Below are positions 1 to 5,382 of a stretch of 7,764 nt of DNA, piece after piece. This stretch comes from Actinoplanes subtropicus (GTDB taxonomy: Bacteria > Actinomycetota > Actinomycetes > Mycobacteriales > Micromonosporaceae): positions 1 through 7,764 of the forward strand of contig NZ_JOJL01000086.1 of assembly GCF_000721705.1 (NCBI RefSeq). Reading direction: 5' to 3'. Each line of letters opens with the position of its first letter. Position 1 is the first letter of the stretch. Both the position numbers and the translations under genes were made by a program. The notes beneath the pieces were generated by a model. The model was not told the DNA's origin and did not search any database. It saw nothing but the letters and a program-made list of their open reading frames with translations.

Positions 1-174
1 CTCATGCCGCGGACAGAGCATGGCCAACGGAGAAGGCGGTAACTTTCTGCAACGACACTGGTGTCGCGCCGGCCGAACTGGCGAGGAGCTAGCGACGGCA
101 TCGTCGCTGGCGGTCTGGACAGCGTTGACCACGCCGCTACTCTGAGGGTCGATAATCGATTGGGGCCGCGAGTA

Positions 175-504
175 ATGCCTAACTCAGACAGCGAATCGCC
201 AGCACAGTCCTCGCGCGGACTTGCGATCACTTCGATGGTTCTCTCCTGCGCGTGTCTCCTGTGGTTCCCTTTATCGGTTGTTGCTCTCCCCTGGATGTGG
301 ACCTGGACGTGGAGCATTGGCACGATCATCGCCGGAATCGGTGGAATGCTCGGGCTGATTGCTCGACGTGGAAGCCCTTACCGAGTAGGTGGTTACGATC
401 TCGCCGGGGCCGGCTCGGTCATTGGATGGACGGCCGTCAGCGTCGGCGTACTGGCCCTAGCGATCTTCAAACTGGGCACCTACGTGGATGCCGGGACGAG
501 TTGA
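175..504 (+). CDS. Small three-helix membrane protein, DUF4190-like
   Basis: The product is 109 residues and probably sits in the cytoplasmic membrane. I chose the ATG at 175, not the in-frame GTG at 61: the extra 38 residues are polar and unlike a protein start, and a GGGG stretch (162-165) lies nine bases before the ATG. A short polar N-terminus (MPNSDSESPAQSS) leads into three hydrophobic segments at about residues 16-38, 42-63 and 77-99. Helix 2 is glycine-rich (IIAGIGGMLGLIAR). The pattern 'GLAITSMVLS...IIAGIGGMLGLIARR...AGAGSVIGW' resembles actinobacterial DUF4190-type proteins, which usually have two or three helices and no known enzymatic role. An unusual Trp-rich run (PWMWTWTWSIG, residues 39-49) starts helix 2. 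A perfect hairpin begins right after the stop, so the gene is probably a single transcription unit. That it is a gene is fairly secure; the family name is moderate; function is unknown. Confidence 0.7.
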   Translation: MPNSDSESPAQSSRGLAITSMVLSCACLLWFPLSVVALPWMWTWTWSIGTIIAGIGGMLGLIARRGSPYRVGGYDLAGAGSVIGWTAVSVGVLALAIFKLGTYVDAGTS

Positions 505-526
505 GGCGTTATCGAGCCCTAACGCC
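505..526 (+). terminator. Hairpin directly after the membrane-protein gene
   Basis: GGCGTTA (505-511) and TAACGCC (520-526) form a perfect 7-bp stem with an 8-base loop, starting at the base after the TGA. There is no T-run, as is common for terminators in high-GC actinobacteria. Confidence 0.55.
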
Positions 527-648
527 AGCCTGGACGCGCCAGCTCATGGATACCAGTTGAGCTGCCGAACGTCAGGATCAATCGGTAAAAGGGCAGTTCG
601 TCACCGTAGTCGGTGGACTGGTGTGGGCTCGGATGCCTTCCTCATTTA

Positions 649-682
649 GCCGCGAACCGCTCGCTACGCGACGTAACGGCCA
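649..682. repeat. Intergenic palindromic repeat, copy A
   Basis: GCCGCGAACCGCTCGCTAC (649-667) matches 18 of 19 bases at 4142-4160, and the similarity continues with a one-base gap each way to GGCCA at 682 and 4175. Both copies lie between genes. The core is palindromic (CTCGCT/AGCGAG in the 4142 copy), as in REP-like elements. The rest of 527-759 shows no coding signal. Confidence 0.5.
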
Positions 683-723
683 GGCCTCGACGTTTGCCCC
701 GGCCTCCCTTCGTTGATGTGGGC

Positions 724-752
724 GATCGGCCGAGGCGCGGACGACTCGGATC
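724..752 (-). terminator. Possible hairpin after the 760-1212 gene
   Basis: On the minus strand, CCGAG and CTCGG (745-749 and 730-734) pair across a 10-base loop, extended by GAT/ATC (750-752, 724-726) after a 3-base bulge. The structure begins eight bases past the stop codon. There is no T-run, so support is weak. Confidence 0.3.
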
Positions 753-759
753 GGCCAGG

Positions 760-1212
760 TCAGCCGCCGATGTGCAGCAGGAGCACGTCGTCGCCGGATA
801 GCCTCGCAATCCCGTCACGCAGCACAGTCAGCGCGTCCGTGATCGCGTAACCGGCTTCTTCGTCGTCAAGGCCCAGGTCGATCGGACCTTCGAGCAGGTC
901 ACTGGGTCCAAAAGCCGCCGGGCCGAGACGATCGAGGAACGTCTGGGCGTCGTTCGCGATCAGCGTGATGTAGTCGCAGTCGGCGTTAATGGCCTCGGCC
1001 GCCTCCCGCAAACTCGGGCTCGCCAGCACGATGCCCGACGCTTCCAGACGGGCCACGACGTTGAGCATCACGTACCCGGACCAGTCAAACTCCTCGCCAA
1101 TTTCCACACCGAACTGCTCGATCGCCTCCCAGGCGCGGGCCGAACCGGCGGCCCCGACGATTGCCGGCAGGTCGCCGCGGCTGACGATGTAGAACGAGAC
1201 GATTGAAGACAC
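760..1212 (-). CDS. Hypothetical 150-residue actinobacterial protein
   Basis: I chose the GTG at 1212 because the conserved-looking part begins VSSIVSFYIVSRGDLPAIV; the 34 residues an upstream start would add are Arg/Ser-rich and look non-coding. No clear Shine-Dalgarno sequence precedes it. The protein is acidic and mixed alpha/beta, with no signal peptide or membrane helix. Recognisable segments are FDWSGYVMLNVVARLEASGI (about residues 42-61) and the C-terminal DDVLLLHIGG. The 'WSGYVMLN' segment and the closing 'VLLLHIG' recall a family of short proteins scattered in streptomycete genomes, with a layout loosely like YfbM/DUF1877 proteins. I recognise no catalytic motif. It lies 164 bases downstream of the E9imm-like gene on the same strand, so co-transcription is possible but not shown. 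Coding status is good; function is unknown. Confidence 0.7.
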   Translation of the reverse strand: MSSIVSFYIVSRGDLPAIVGAAGSARAWEAIEQFGVEIGEEFDWSGYVMLNVVARLEASGIVLASPSLREAAEAINADCDYITLIANDAQTFLDRLGPAAFGPSDLLEGPIDLGLDDEEAGYAITDALTVLRDGIARLSGDDVLLLHIGG

Positions 1213-1311
1213 GCGCGGATCGTACCGGCAGACGGGACGCCGAGAGCGGGACGAGTTCCGGTACCACAGTTGAGCGACCTCGACACCGGCTCTGCACGAA
1301 AGCCATCCGGA

Positions 1312-1320
1312 CATGCCGCG
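1312..1320. repeat. CATGCCGCG intergenic repeat
   Basis: This 9-mer occurs four times in the window, always on this strand and always in a gap between genes: 3-11, 1312-1320, 2585-2593 and 4139-4147. The 4139 copy is fused to the palindromic repeat at 4142-4175, and the first copy also shares a following GGCCAAC. I read them as full and decayed copies of one extragenic repeat. This copy sits between the two minus-strand genes. Confidence 0.4.
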
Positions 1321-1376
1321 AATCGCGTGTAAGCGGGCGCCGCCGGAAGGCTGTTCCCGGACGTGTTGCCGGCTGG

Positions 1377-1622
1377 TCAGCCGGCGAAGGGCAGGTACCG
1401 TAGCGCCTCATCGATGACTTCGTCGGTGCTGAGTTCGGGTGTACGCCAGAACAGAAGATCACTGACCCTGGGGTAAAGCAGAAGCCTCTCCAGCTCATCC
1501 ATGAGTTCGCCACTGGCGTCGTCCGGCAACGTGGGGTCCTTGAGGCGCTGGACGAGATCGCGCGCTCGCTGACGTTGTGCGTCATCAAGCGTTCGTGCTG
1601 GTAGGCCGGGATCTTTCGTCAC
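1377..1622 (-). CDS. E9imm-type peptide (colicin E / pyocin immunity-like)
   Basis: The product is 81 residues, cytoplasmic, and close in length to the roughly 85-residue Im proteins that bind and block nuclease colicins. The signature is residues 50-59, YPRVSDLLFW, matching the Im-protein segment 'HPDGSDLIYYP' whose aromatic residues contact the toxin. It is preceded by an acidic helix (ELMDELERLLL) and followed by a final helix (STDEVIDEALRYLPFAG). Actinobacterial genomes hold many such genes, often named 'E9imm peptide', usually without a colicin. I chose the GTG at 1622 because the longer frame to 1781 adds an unrelated 53 residues; the start is uncertain. No toxin gene adjoins it. The divergent neighbour at 1866 also has an immunity-like domain. 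The family assignment is fairly confident. Actual immunity function, or a partner nuclease, is inference. Confidence 0.75.
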   Translation of the reverse strand: MTKDPGLPARTLDDAQRQRARDLVQRLKDPTLPDDASGELMDELERLLLYPRVSDLLFWRTPELSTDEVIDEALRYLPFAG

Positions 1623-1865
1623 CCTGGCAGGGTAACGAGAACTGGCGAATGGGATCCGTGCGGCTCGCTGGGCATCCGGATCTGGCGATCCAAGCATTCG
1701 GAGCTCGTTGCTGCGGCAGCGGTCCCGACAGCTGGACAGGTATGCCGCCTCCTGATCCACTACATCCAGCGGGCCTGCCAAAGGGAACTGGCACGGTGGG
1801 CTGTCCCCGACGCCGCAGCGGTATCGGGGTGCAGCGTGGGTCGGGACGTACGCGAGAATCTTGGC

Positions 1866-2561
1866 ATGTCCTACGACCTGGCTGTCTGGGAAGGCGACCG
1901 GCCGGCAAACGACGCCGCAGCCGCAGCCGAATTCGAGGCCCTGTATGCCCGATTCGTCGAATCAGCGGAGTCTGTCGAGCCGACGGCACGCATAGCCGCG
2001 TACGTGGCGGCATTGCTCGACCGCTATCCGGACATCGATACCGACGCGGGTGATGACAGCCCTTGGTCGAGCGGGCCGCTGTTGAGTGAGGCGAGCGGGC
2101 CGCTGGTGTACTTCCCGATGGTGTGGAGCCGGTGCGACGAGGTCTCGGCATGGGCCGCCGAGGTGGCCGAGCAACATGGGTTGAACTGCTACGACCCACA
2201 GCAGGAACAACTTCGGACGTCATGGTCGCAGCCGTGGCGATTCGAGCTCACATCGGCGCACGGTCGCGCGTTCCGAGACCCCGACGCTGACATCATCCGT
2301 AGAGTTCTCACGCGGTTGTCCGCGGACGACTACTTCGCCGTGCTGACTCGATCCGATGACTGGTACATCCAGGTCGGGTACGGCGAGCGGGCAGGCACCT
2401 GGCACGGTTGGTACGCGTTAGAGCGTCGCGACGGAGCGCCCGAGGAGCATTACCGGGTAGAGCTTACGAGCGGTGAAGAGGTCATCAGCGCCTTCACCTC
2501 CTTTCTGCAGGACGATCCCGCGATTTCACGCCGGTTCGCCTGGCAGCGGTACGCCGTTTGA
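1866..2561 (+). CDS. 'MSYDLAVWEG' family protein with Imm1-like C-terminal domain
   Basis: The 231-residue product starts at the ATG at 1866, where the conserved-looking opening MSYDLAVWEGDRPA begins; the GTG-initiated extension from 1836 adds ten unrelated residues. Two parts are visible. Residues 1-116 form an acidic domain with SPWSSGPLL (65-73), a GPLVYFPMVWS segment and HGLNCYDPQ (104-112), a pattern common in short actinobacterial proteins of unknown role. Residues about 140-231 contain DDYFAVL, then YIQVGYG, GWYALERRDG, EEHYRVEL, EEVISAFTSFLQDD and a final FAWQR. That order of short strands, then 'V..AF..FL', then a closing Trp resembles Imm1-type immunity domains of polymorphic-toxin systems. 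There is no signal peptide or membrane helix. It is transcribed away from the E9imm-like gene across 243 bases, where I see no clear promoter. The family resemblance is from memory; an immunity role is inference. Confidence 0.75.
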   Translation: MSYDLAVWEGDRPANDAAAAAEFEALYARFVESAESVEPTARIAAYVAALLDRYPDIDTDAGDDSPWSSGPLLSEASGPLVYFPMVWSRCDEVSAWAAEVAEQHGLNCYDPQQEQLRTSWSQPWRFELTSAHGRAFRDPDADIIRRVLTRLSADDYFAVLTRSDDWYIQVGYGERAGTWHGWYALERRDGAPEEHYRVELTSGEEVISAFTSFLQDDPAISRRFAWQRYAV

Positions 2562-2584
2562 CCCATGCGACGGCAGCGCACTCT

Positions 2585-2593
2585 CATGCCGCG
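2585..2593. repeat. CATGCCGCG intergenic repeat
   Basis: This is the third copy of the 9-mer, in the 148-base gap between the convergent genes ending at 2561 and 2710. It starts 24 bases after the stop of the plus-strand gene. Similarity to the other copies fades within a few bases. Confidence 0.35.
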
Positions 2594-2680
2594 AGTTGCC
2601 CGCTGGACCTACGGCGGAGGTCACGCTCTGTGGTTTGGTTCGCCTGGCCGATCAGTGTCCGGGGCAGCCGAGTTGAGTGT

Positions 2681-2704
2681 TATCGCGGTCGCCCGTCCGC
2701 GATA
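2681..2704. terminator. Hairpin between convergent genes
   Basis: TATCGCGG (2681-2688) and CCGCGATA (2697-2704) form a perfect 8-bp stem with an 8-base loop. It lies five bases past the stop of the minus-strand gene and downstream of the plus-strand gene, so it could end transcription from both sides. There is no T-run. Confidence 0.6.
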
Positions 2705-2709
2705 TGCCG

Positions 2710-3579
2710 TCAGGGCTTCGCCGGCTGGCTCGGTGGGAATAGCTGGCGCAGTGTGGGACCAATGGCCGCGGCCAGCGTGCCGTCATCCTCGCCGTGCATG
2801 GCCATATTGACCACGCCCATCGCAACGTCGGCCGAGGCGGCACCCGAGGCCGCGGCCGCGCGTTCGGGCGCGGACAGATCGGCAAGTAGTTGCCGAATCA
2901 GTCTTCCTTCGCCCCACAGCGCCTCGGCTGGCACAGGGAGCCGACCCAACCAGGACAGCAGCACCAGGGCGCGATCAACGGCCGAGGGCATCGCGGCGAT
3001 GAGTCGCCGGCGGATGTCATCGACCTGCTCTGCGGGTAGTTCGCCGGCTTGCTGGCCGGTGACGGTCAGCAGGCTCGGGTACAGCGACTCGGGTACTCCG
3101 CGCTCGACGAGGTATCGCCACCCGGCCTTTCCTGCGGGCCGAAACTGCGGACGCTGCTCGTAAAGGTTCAGCCGATCGACCAACGGGGCCAGGAACGCTC
3201 CCAACGCACATGGCATGCCGGTCTCGGCGAGAAACAGGTGCAGTCCGGCGGGATCGGCGACGACCAGGTCATTGCGGAATCGCGATCGTTCCCAGCTCAC
3301 CGAGCCGTAAGCGTGAATGCTGGCGCTGGCGAGCAGCTGGCCCGCCGCACCGCGAAGAACGACAGTGGAGCCGCCGGGACAACGGCAGATGTCGCCCGTG
3401 AAGGAGCCTATGGTGGTCAGCTTCCTCAGCAGGTCGACTGATGCAGCATCTCGAATTTCGGCCAGCACAGCGCGGCCGGGAAACGGGCCAGCGTCTTCGC
3501 CACCTTCAACGATCTGGATGACGGACGTCCTCGACCAGACGCCGTCGAGCCAATCCCGCAGTTCAGACCCAGCGCCCAT
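2710..3579 (-). CDS. Hypothetical 289-residue actinobacterial protein
   Basis: I chose the ATG at 3579 (MGAGSELRDWLDGVWSRTS) over the GTG at 3654 because a strong hairpin (3622-3646) falls inside the longer version. No good Shine-Dalgarno sequence is visible. The protein is soluble, with no signal peptide. Near residues 55-115 there is 'AEIRDAASVDLLRKL', then CRCPGG, a strand pair 'STVVLRGAAGQLLASASIHAYGSV' with two breaks, then 'SFRNDLV'-like sequence and a helix ending in LAETGM. This resembles streptomycete proteins that pair a C-x-C motif with an 'HxGxSIRW'-type strand; here the usual His-Gly is replaced by HAYGSVSW. The C-terminal third is helical, rich in Ala and Leu, with VDRALVLLSWLGRLPVP and EALWGEGRLIRQLLADL. 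I recognise no enzyme motif and assign no function. Codon use and composition make the coding call strong. Confidence 0.75.
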   Translation of the reverse strand: MGAGSELRDWLDGVWSRTSVIQIVEGGEDAGPFPGRAVLAEIRDAASVDLLRKLTTIGSFTGDICRCPGGSTVVLRGAAGQLLASASIHAYGSVSWERSRFRNDLVVADPAGLHLFLAETGMPCALGAFLAPLVDRLNLYEQRPQFRPAGKAGWRYLVERGVPESLYPSLLTVTGQQAGELPAEQVDDIRRRLIAAMPSAVDRALVLLSWLGRLPVPAEALWGEGRLIRQLLADLSAPERAAAASGAASADVAMGVVNMAMHGEDDGTLAAAIGPTLRQLFPPSQPAKP

Positions 3580-3621
3580 GAGGCCATCATGGCAGGCAAC
3601 CGACGCGCCGACGGACGCTGA

Positions 3622-3646
3622 GTACGCGGATCCGCCGTCCGCGTGC
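3622..3646 (-). terminator. Hairpin between the CPCC gene and the 2710-3579 gene
   Basis: ACGCGGA (3624-3630) and TCCGCGT (3638-3644) form a perfect 7-bp stem with a 7-base loop, extended by a T-G and a G-C pair to 3622-3646. It follows the end of the extended CPCC frame (3704), consistent with ending that transcript. There is no T-run. Confidence 0.5.
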
Positions 3647-3703
3647 TCAACCACCGCCGCTTGTTACGGTCGGTGACCGGCGGCCGAGGGCTCATGGATC
3701 AGG

Positions 3704-3832
3704 TCAGGTTCTGCGCCGCCAGAAGCCCTTTCCGTCGTAGCGCCACCAATACAGCGCGGTGCGGTCCTCAGGCCAAGGAGCCAAGGCGACATCGAAGGGC
3801 TCGAACTCGTCCCTGCGGAGGTCGATGGGACG
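3704..3832 (-). pseudogene. In-frame 3' remainder of the CPCC gene, beyond a TGA
   Basis: After the TGA at 3833-3835 the same frame stays open for 42 more codons to a TGA at 3704-3706. It reads RPIDLRRDEFEPFDVALAPW, then PEDRTALYWWRYDGKGFWRR and a final T. The composition is protein-like (four Trp, balanced acids) and most codons end in G or C. Replacing the TGA with TGG (one base, C for T at 3833 on the plus strand) gives PKDSGWRPID, matching the 'RDPDWRP' ending I know from actinobacterial CPCC proteins. The whole frame from 4105 would encode 133 residues. This points to a nonsense mutation, a sequencing error, or much less likely programmed read-through. The start of the stretch is not an independent gene: it has no start codon of its own and no Shine-Dalgarno sequence. 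Confidence 0.65.
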
Positions 3833-4105
3833 TCATCCAGAGTCCTTCGGCTCGGCCGCCGTGGACGGCCGGGCGTTTGGCATGGATCGTTCGTCGCATG
3901 CTCCGAAGCGTTGGTAGTTCTGCTGAGCATCGACCAAACAAGGGTGGTTGGCACCGCCGTACCAGTCCGGCCAGCGCAACTGCACGCTGTCGTCCTCCCA
4001 GAAACACACTGGGCATATCTCGAACGAACCTGGCGGCTCGTCCATCGTCAGATGGCCGCAACAGACGCATGGATATGGGGGAATCACAATTCTATTGTCC
4101 TCCAC
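3833..4105 (-). CDS. CPCC-family cysteine-rich protein, truncated at the C-terminus
   Basis: The 90-residue product has two cysteine pairs, YPCVCCGHLT (residues 11-20) and EICPVCFWEDD (29-39), expected to bind one zinc. These are followed by QLRWPDWYGGANHPCL, then VDAQQNYQRFGACDERSMPN. This is the hallmark of the cysteine-rich CPCC family (PF14206), although the eponymous CPCC is CVCC here. Family members are small and cytoplasmic, often near toxin or immunity genes; their molecular role is unknown. Two GTG starts are possible. The one at 4105 gives the longest frame. The one at 4087 has a GGAGG 11 bases ahead (4098-4102) and may be the true start. The frame ends early at a TGA replacing a conserved Trp, and continues open behind it. 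The metal-binding core is intact, so the short protein may still fold. Confidence 0.85.
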   Translation of the reverse strand: MEDNRIVIPPYPCVCCGHLTMDEPPGSFEICPVCFWEDDSVQLRWPDWYGGANHPCLVDAQQNYQRFGACDERSMPNARPSTAAEPKDSG

Positions 4106-4421
4106 CGGACGCTACGCCATTCGTTCCTGGCGCACTATCATGCCGCGGACCGCTCGCTACAGCGAGTAGCGGCCAACCATGCGGTCGACGCACGGTCGTC
4201 CCGAGAACAGTGCACGCGATCAAGGCACCAAGGGGGCCGCCAGCGTCAGAGCGTTGAGGGGCACGACGACGTGCGGCGTCTCGATCTTGCCGAATATGCT
4301 TGAGGCCGGGGCATCAGATACCAAGCTGGTCTGGGCATCCGGGGTGTTGGACGGCGCCCTGGATGAGGACGTAGAAGCCGTCCGGCGTCATTCACGGTGA
4401 CCACGAAATCCGGGCCGGCGG
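4106..4421. other. Gap with no convincing gene
   Basis: I see no supported gene in these 316 bases. The gap holds the repeat at 4139-4175. On the minus strand, about 4275-4375 reads without stops as a protein-like stretch containing GKIETPHVVVPLNALTLAAP, with no credible start; it could be a decayed gene end. The opposite strand reads open through 4400 but with poor codon use. Confidence 0.4.
4139..4175. repeat. Intergenic palindromic repeat, copy B
   Basis: CATGCCGCG is followed by a palindrome: CTCGCT and AGCGAG pair around AC (4153-4166), flanked by CCG and CGG. It matches copy A at 649-682 closely and shares TCATGCCGCGGAC and GGCCAAC with positions 2-14 and 22-28. It sits upstream of the CPCC gene, pointing away from it. 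Similar CTCGCT-centred repeats are, as I recall, plentiful between genes in Micromonosporaceae. Confidence 0.5.
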
Positions 4422-4435
4422 GCCTTCATCCGCGT

Positions 4436-4456
4436 CGTCACCATGAACACGAACAC
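4436..4456. repeat. Left-end motif of the element
   Basis: These 21 bases, containing CACCATGAACACGAAC, recur as a direct repeat at 5308-5328 with one mismatch. The inner 12 bases (4443-4454) recur inverted and perfect at 5335-5346. Repeated short motifs at both ends are typical transposase-binding sites. Confidence 0.6.
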
Positions 4457-4648
4457 GACCCGTTGGCGCGTGGCTGCGGCGTTGCGGCGTCCGGCCGCCG
4501 GCGGTGGTGTCCACGGTGACGCCACCGGCGCGCGGTCCGGGTCGTCGGGTGTGGGCGGTCGCGGCCGGTGCGGGCCAACGCGGGTTGGCCCCTGGCCGGG
4601 CCGGGTTGTGGTAGGCAAGGCTCCTACTCATGGCGGGAGCAGCGTGCG

Positions 4649-5221
4649 GTGATCGTGGTGGCCGAGCCGAACCAGGTCGAGACCGACCTGGCCGCCGGCG
4701 TGCTGACCTGCCCCCGCTGCGGCGGCGTGCTGCGCCGCTGGGCGTACGCGGCCAGCCGCCCGGTCCGCCAGCTTGACGGCACCACCCGCACCGTACGGCC
4801 CCGCCGGGCCCGCTGTGCCAGCTGCCAGGTCACCCAGGTGCTGTTGCCCGGCTCACTGCTTCCCCGCCGCGCGGATGCCACCGAGGTCATCGGCGCCGCC
4901 CTGCTCGCCAAGGCCCGTGGCCGCGGCTGGCGGCGTATCGCCGCCGAGCTCGGCCGGCCGCCCTCGACCGTGCGCCGCTGGCTCCGGGCGGCCCGCAGCC
5001 CGCACCCCGGCTGGCTGTACCAGCAAGGCATCAGCCACGTCGCCCAGCTCGATCGCGAGGTCCTCGCCGCCGGGTTCGACCCGCAGCCCACCGTGCTGGG
5101 TGACGCCCTGGTCGCCCTCGCTGCCGCGGTGGCCGCCTGGCGGCGCCGGTTCGCGCGACACGCCGGGGCGTGGACGCTCATCGGCGTGTTCACCCGGGGC
5201 AGACTCCTCGCCCCAACATGA
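4649..5221 (+). CDS. DUF6431-type zinc-ribbon / helix-turn-helix protein of a mobile element
   Basis: The 190-residue product most likely binds DNA at the ends of a transposon or assists its transposase. I start it at the GTG at 4649 (VIVVAEPNQVETDL), the usual opening of the family, with GGGAG (4635-4639) nine bases upstream; an ATG at 4568 would add 27 residues unlike the family. Four cysteines in two pairs, CPRC (residues 21-24) and CASC (56-59), would form a zinc ribbon. The segment GWRRIAAELGRPPSTVRRWL (92-112) is a helix-turn-helix of the kind found in transposases. The C-terminal part is Ala-rich and ends 'TRGRLLAPT', as I expect for an intact protein. The stop overlaps the next start as ATGA, showing that a translationally coupled partner once followed. 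There is no DDE domain, so the protein alone is not expected to transpose. Confidence 0.8.
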   Translation: MIVVAEPNQVETDLAAGVLTCPRCGGVLRRWAYAASRPVRQLDGTTRTVRPRRARCASCQVTQVLLPGSLLPRRADATEVIGAALLAKARGRGWRRIAAELGRPPSTVRRWLRAARSPHPGWLYQQGISHVAQLDREVLAAGFDPQPTVLGDALVALAAAVAAWRRRFARHAGAWTLIGVFTRGRLLAPT

Positions 5222-5298
5222 TCAACAAGCCTCGACCAAGGGATCAGTCTGCCCGCCGACGGCCCCGTACTCATCGATGGATGACGACGTCACCGTGA
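5218..5298 (+). pseudogene. Stub of the lost second gene of the element
   Basis: An ATG at 5218 overlaps the stop of the DUF6431 gene (ATGA). The frame begins MINKPRPRDQSA and ends after 26 codons at TGA 5296-5298, just before the right-end repeat. In related elements this position is held by a DDE-type integrase/transposase of several hundred residues. I infer that all but its first dozen or so codons were deleted. Whether the residues after about 12 come from the original gene or the right end cannot be told. Confidence 0.5.
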
Positions 5299-5307
5299 GG
5301 ACGACGG

Positions 5308-5346
5308 CGTCACCATGAACACCAACACTGGCTCGTTCGTGTTCAT
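5308..5346. repeat. Right-end direct and inverted motifs of the element
   Basis: ATGAACACCAAC (5315-5326) and GTTCGTGTTCAT (5335-5346) form a 12-bp inverted repeat with one mismatch around 8 bases. The second matches the left-end 12-mer (4443-4454) perfectly when inverted; the first repeats it directly. The reading frame that starts at 5315 over this repeat is not considered a gene. Confidence 0.6.
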
Positions 5347-5382
5347 CCTGAACGCCGCCTTCATCGTCATCCTGAGCGACGC

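Larger units (their letters stand above)
4431..5356 (+). mobile_element. Degenerate DUF6431-carrying transposon-like element
   Basis: The element is inferred from four observations. First, its one intact gene (4649-5221) belongs to a family I know as the first gene of two-gene actinobacterial transposons. Second, the expected second gene survives only as a 26-codon start. Third, ATGAACACGAAC at 4443-4454 has a perfect inverted partner at 5335-5346, with an extra direct copy at 5315-5326 (one mismatch). Fourth, GCCTTCATC occurs just outside both ends (4422-4430 and 5357-5365), as a 9-bp target duplication would. Composition also changes: the gene ends almost all codons in G or C, unlike its surroundings. 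At about 0.93 kb it is too short for an autonomous element. The exact ends are uncertain because the outermost bases do not form a clean inverted repeat. Confidence 0.55.

Noticed and set aside
1377..1781. Full-length 134-residue version of the E9imm-like protein
   Set aside because: The first 53 residues have no likeness to the family, whose members are about 80 residues. A start at 1622 fits better.
1585..2223. A 212-codon minus-strand gene opposite the 1866-2561 gene
   Set aside because: It is Arg/Pro/Ser-rich, the usual shadow of a high-GC gene, with no recognisable segment.
4443..4652. Small gene starting MNTNT
   Set aside because: Its first codons are the element-end repeat (the same MNTNT appears at 5315), and the rest is Gly/Arg-rich low-complexity sequence.
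4624..5274. Long minus-strand frame opposite the DUF6431 gene
   Set aside because: It is an antisense shadow: Arg/Ser/Ala-rich, no domains.
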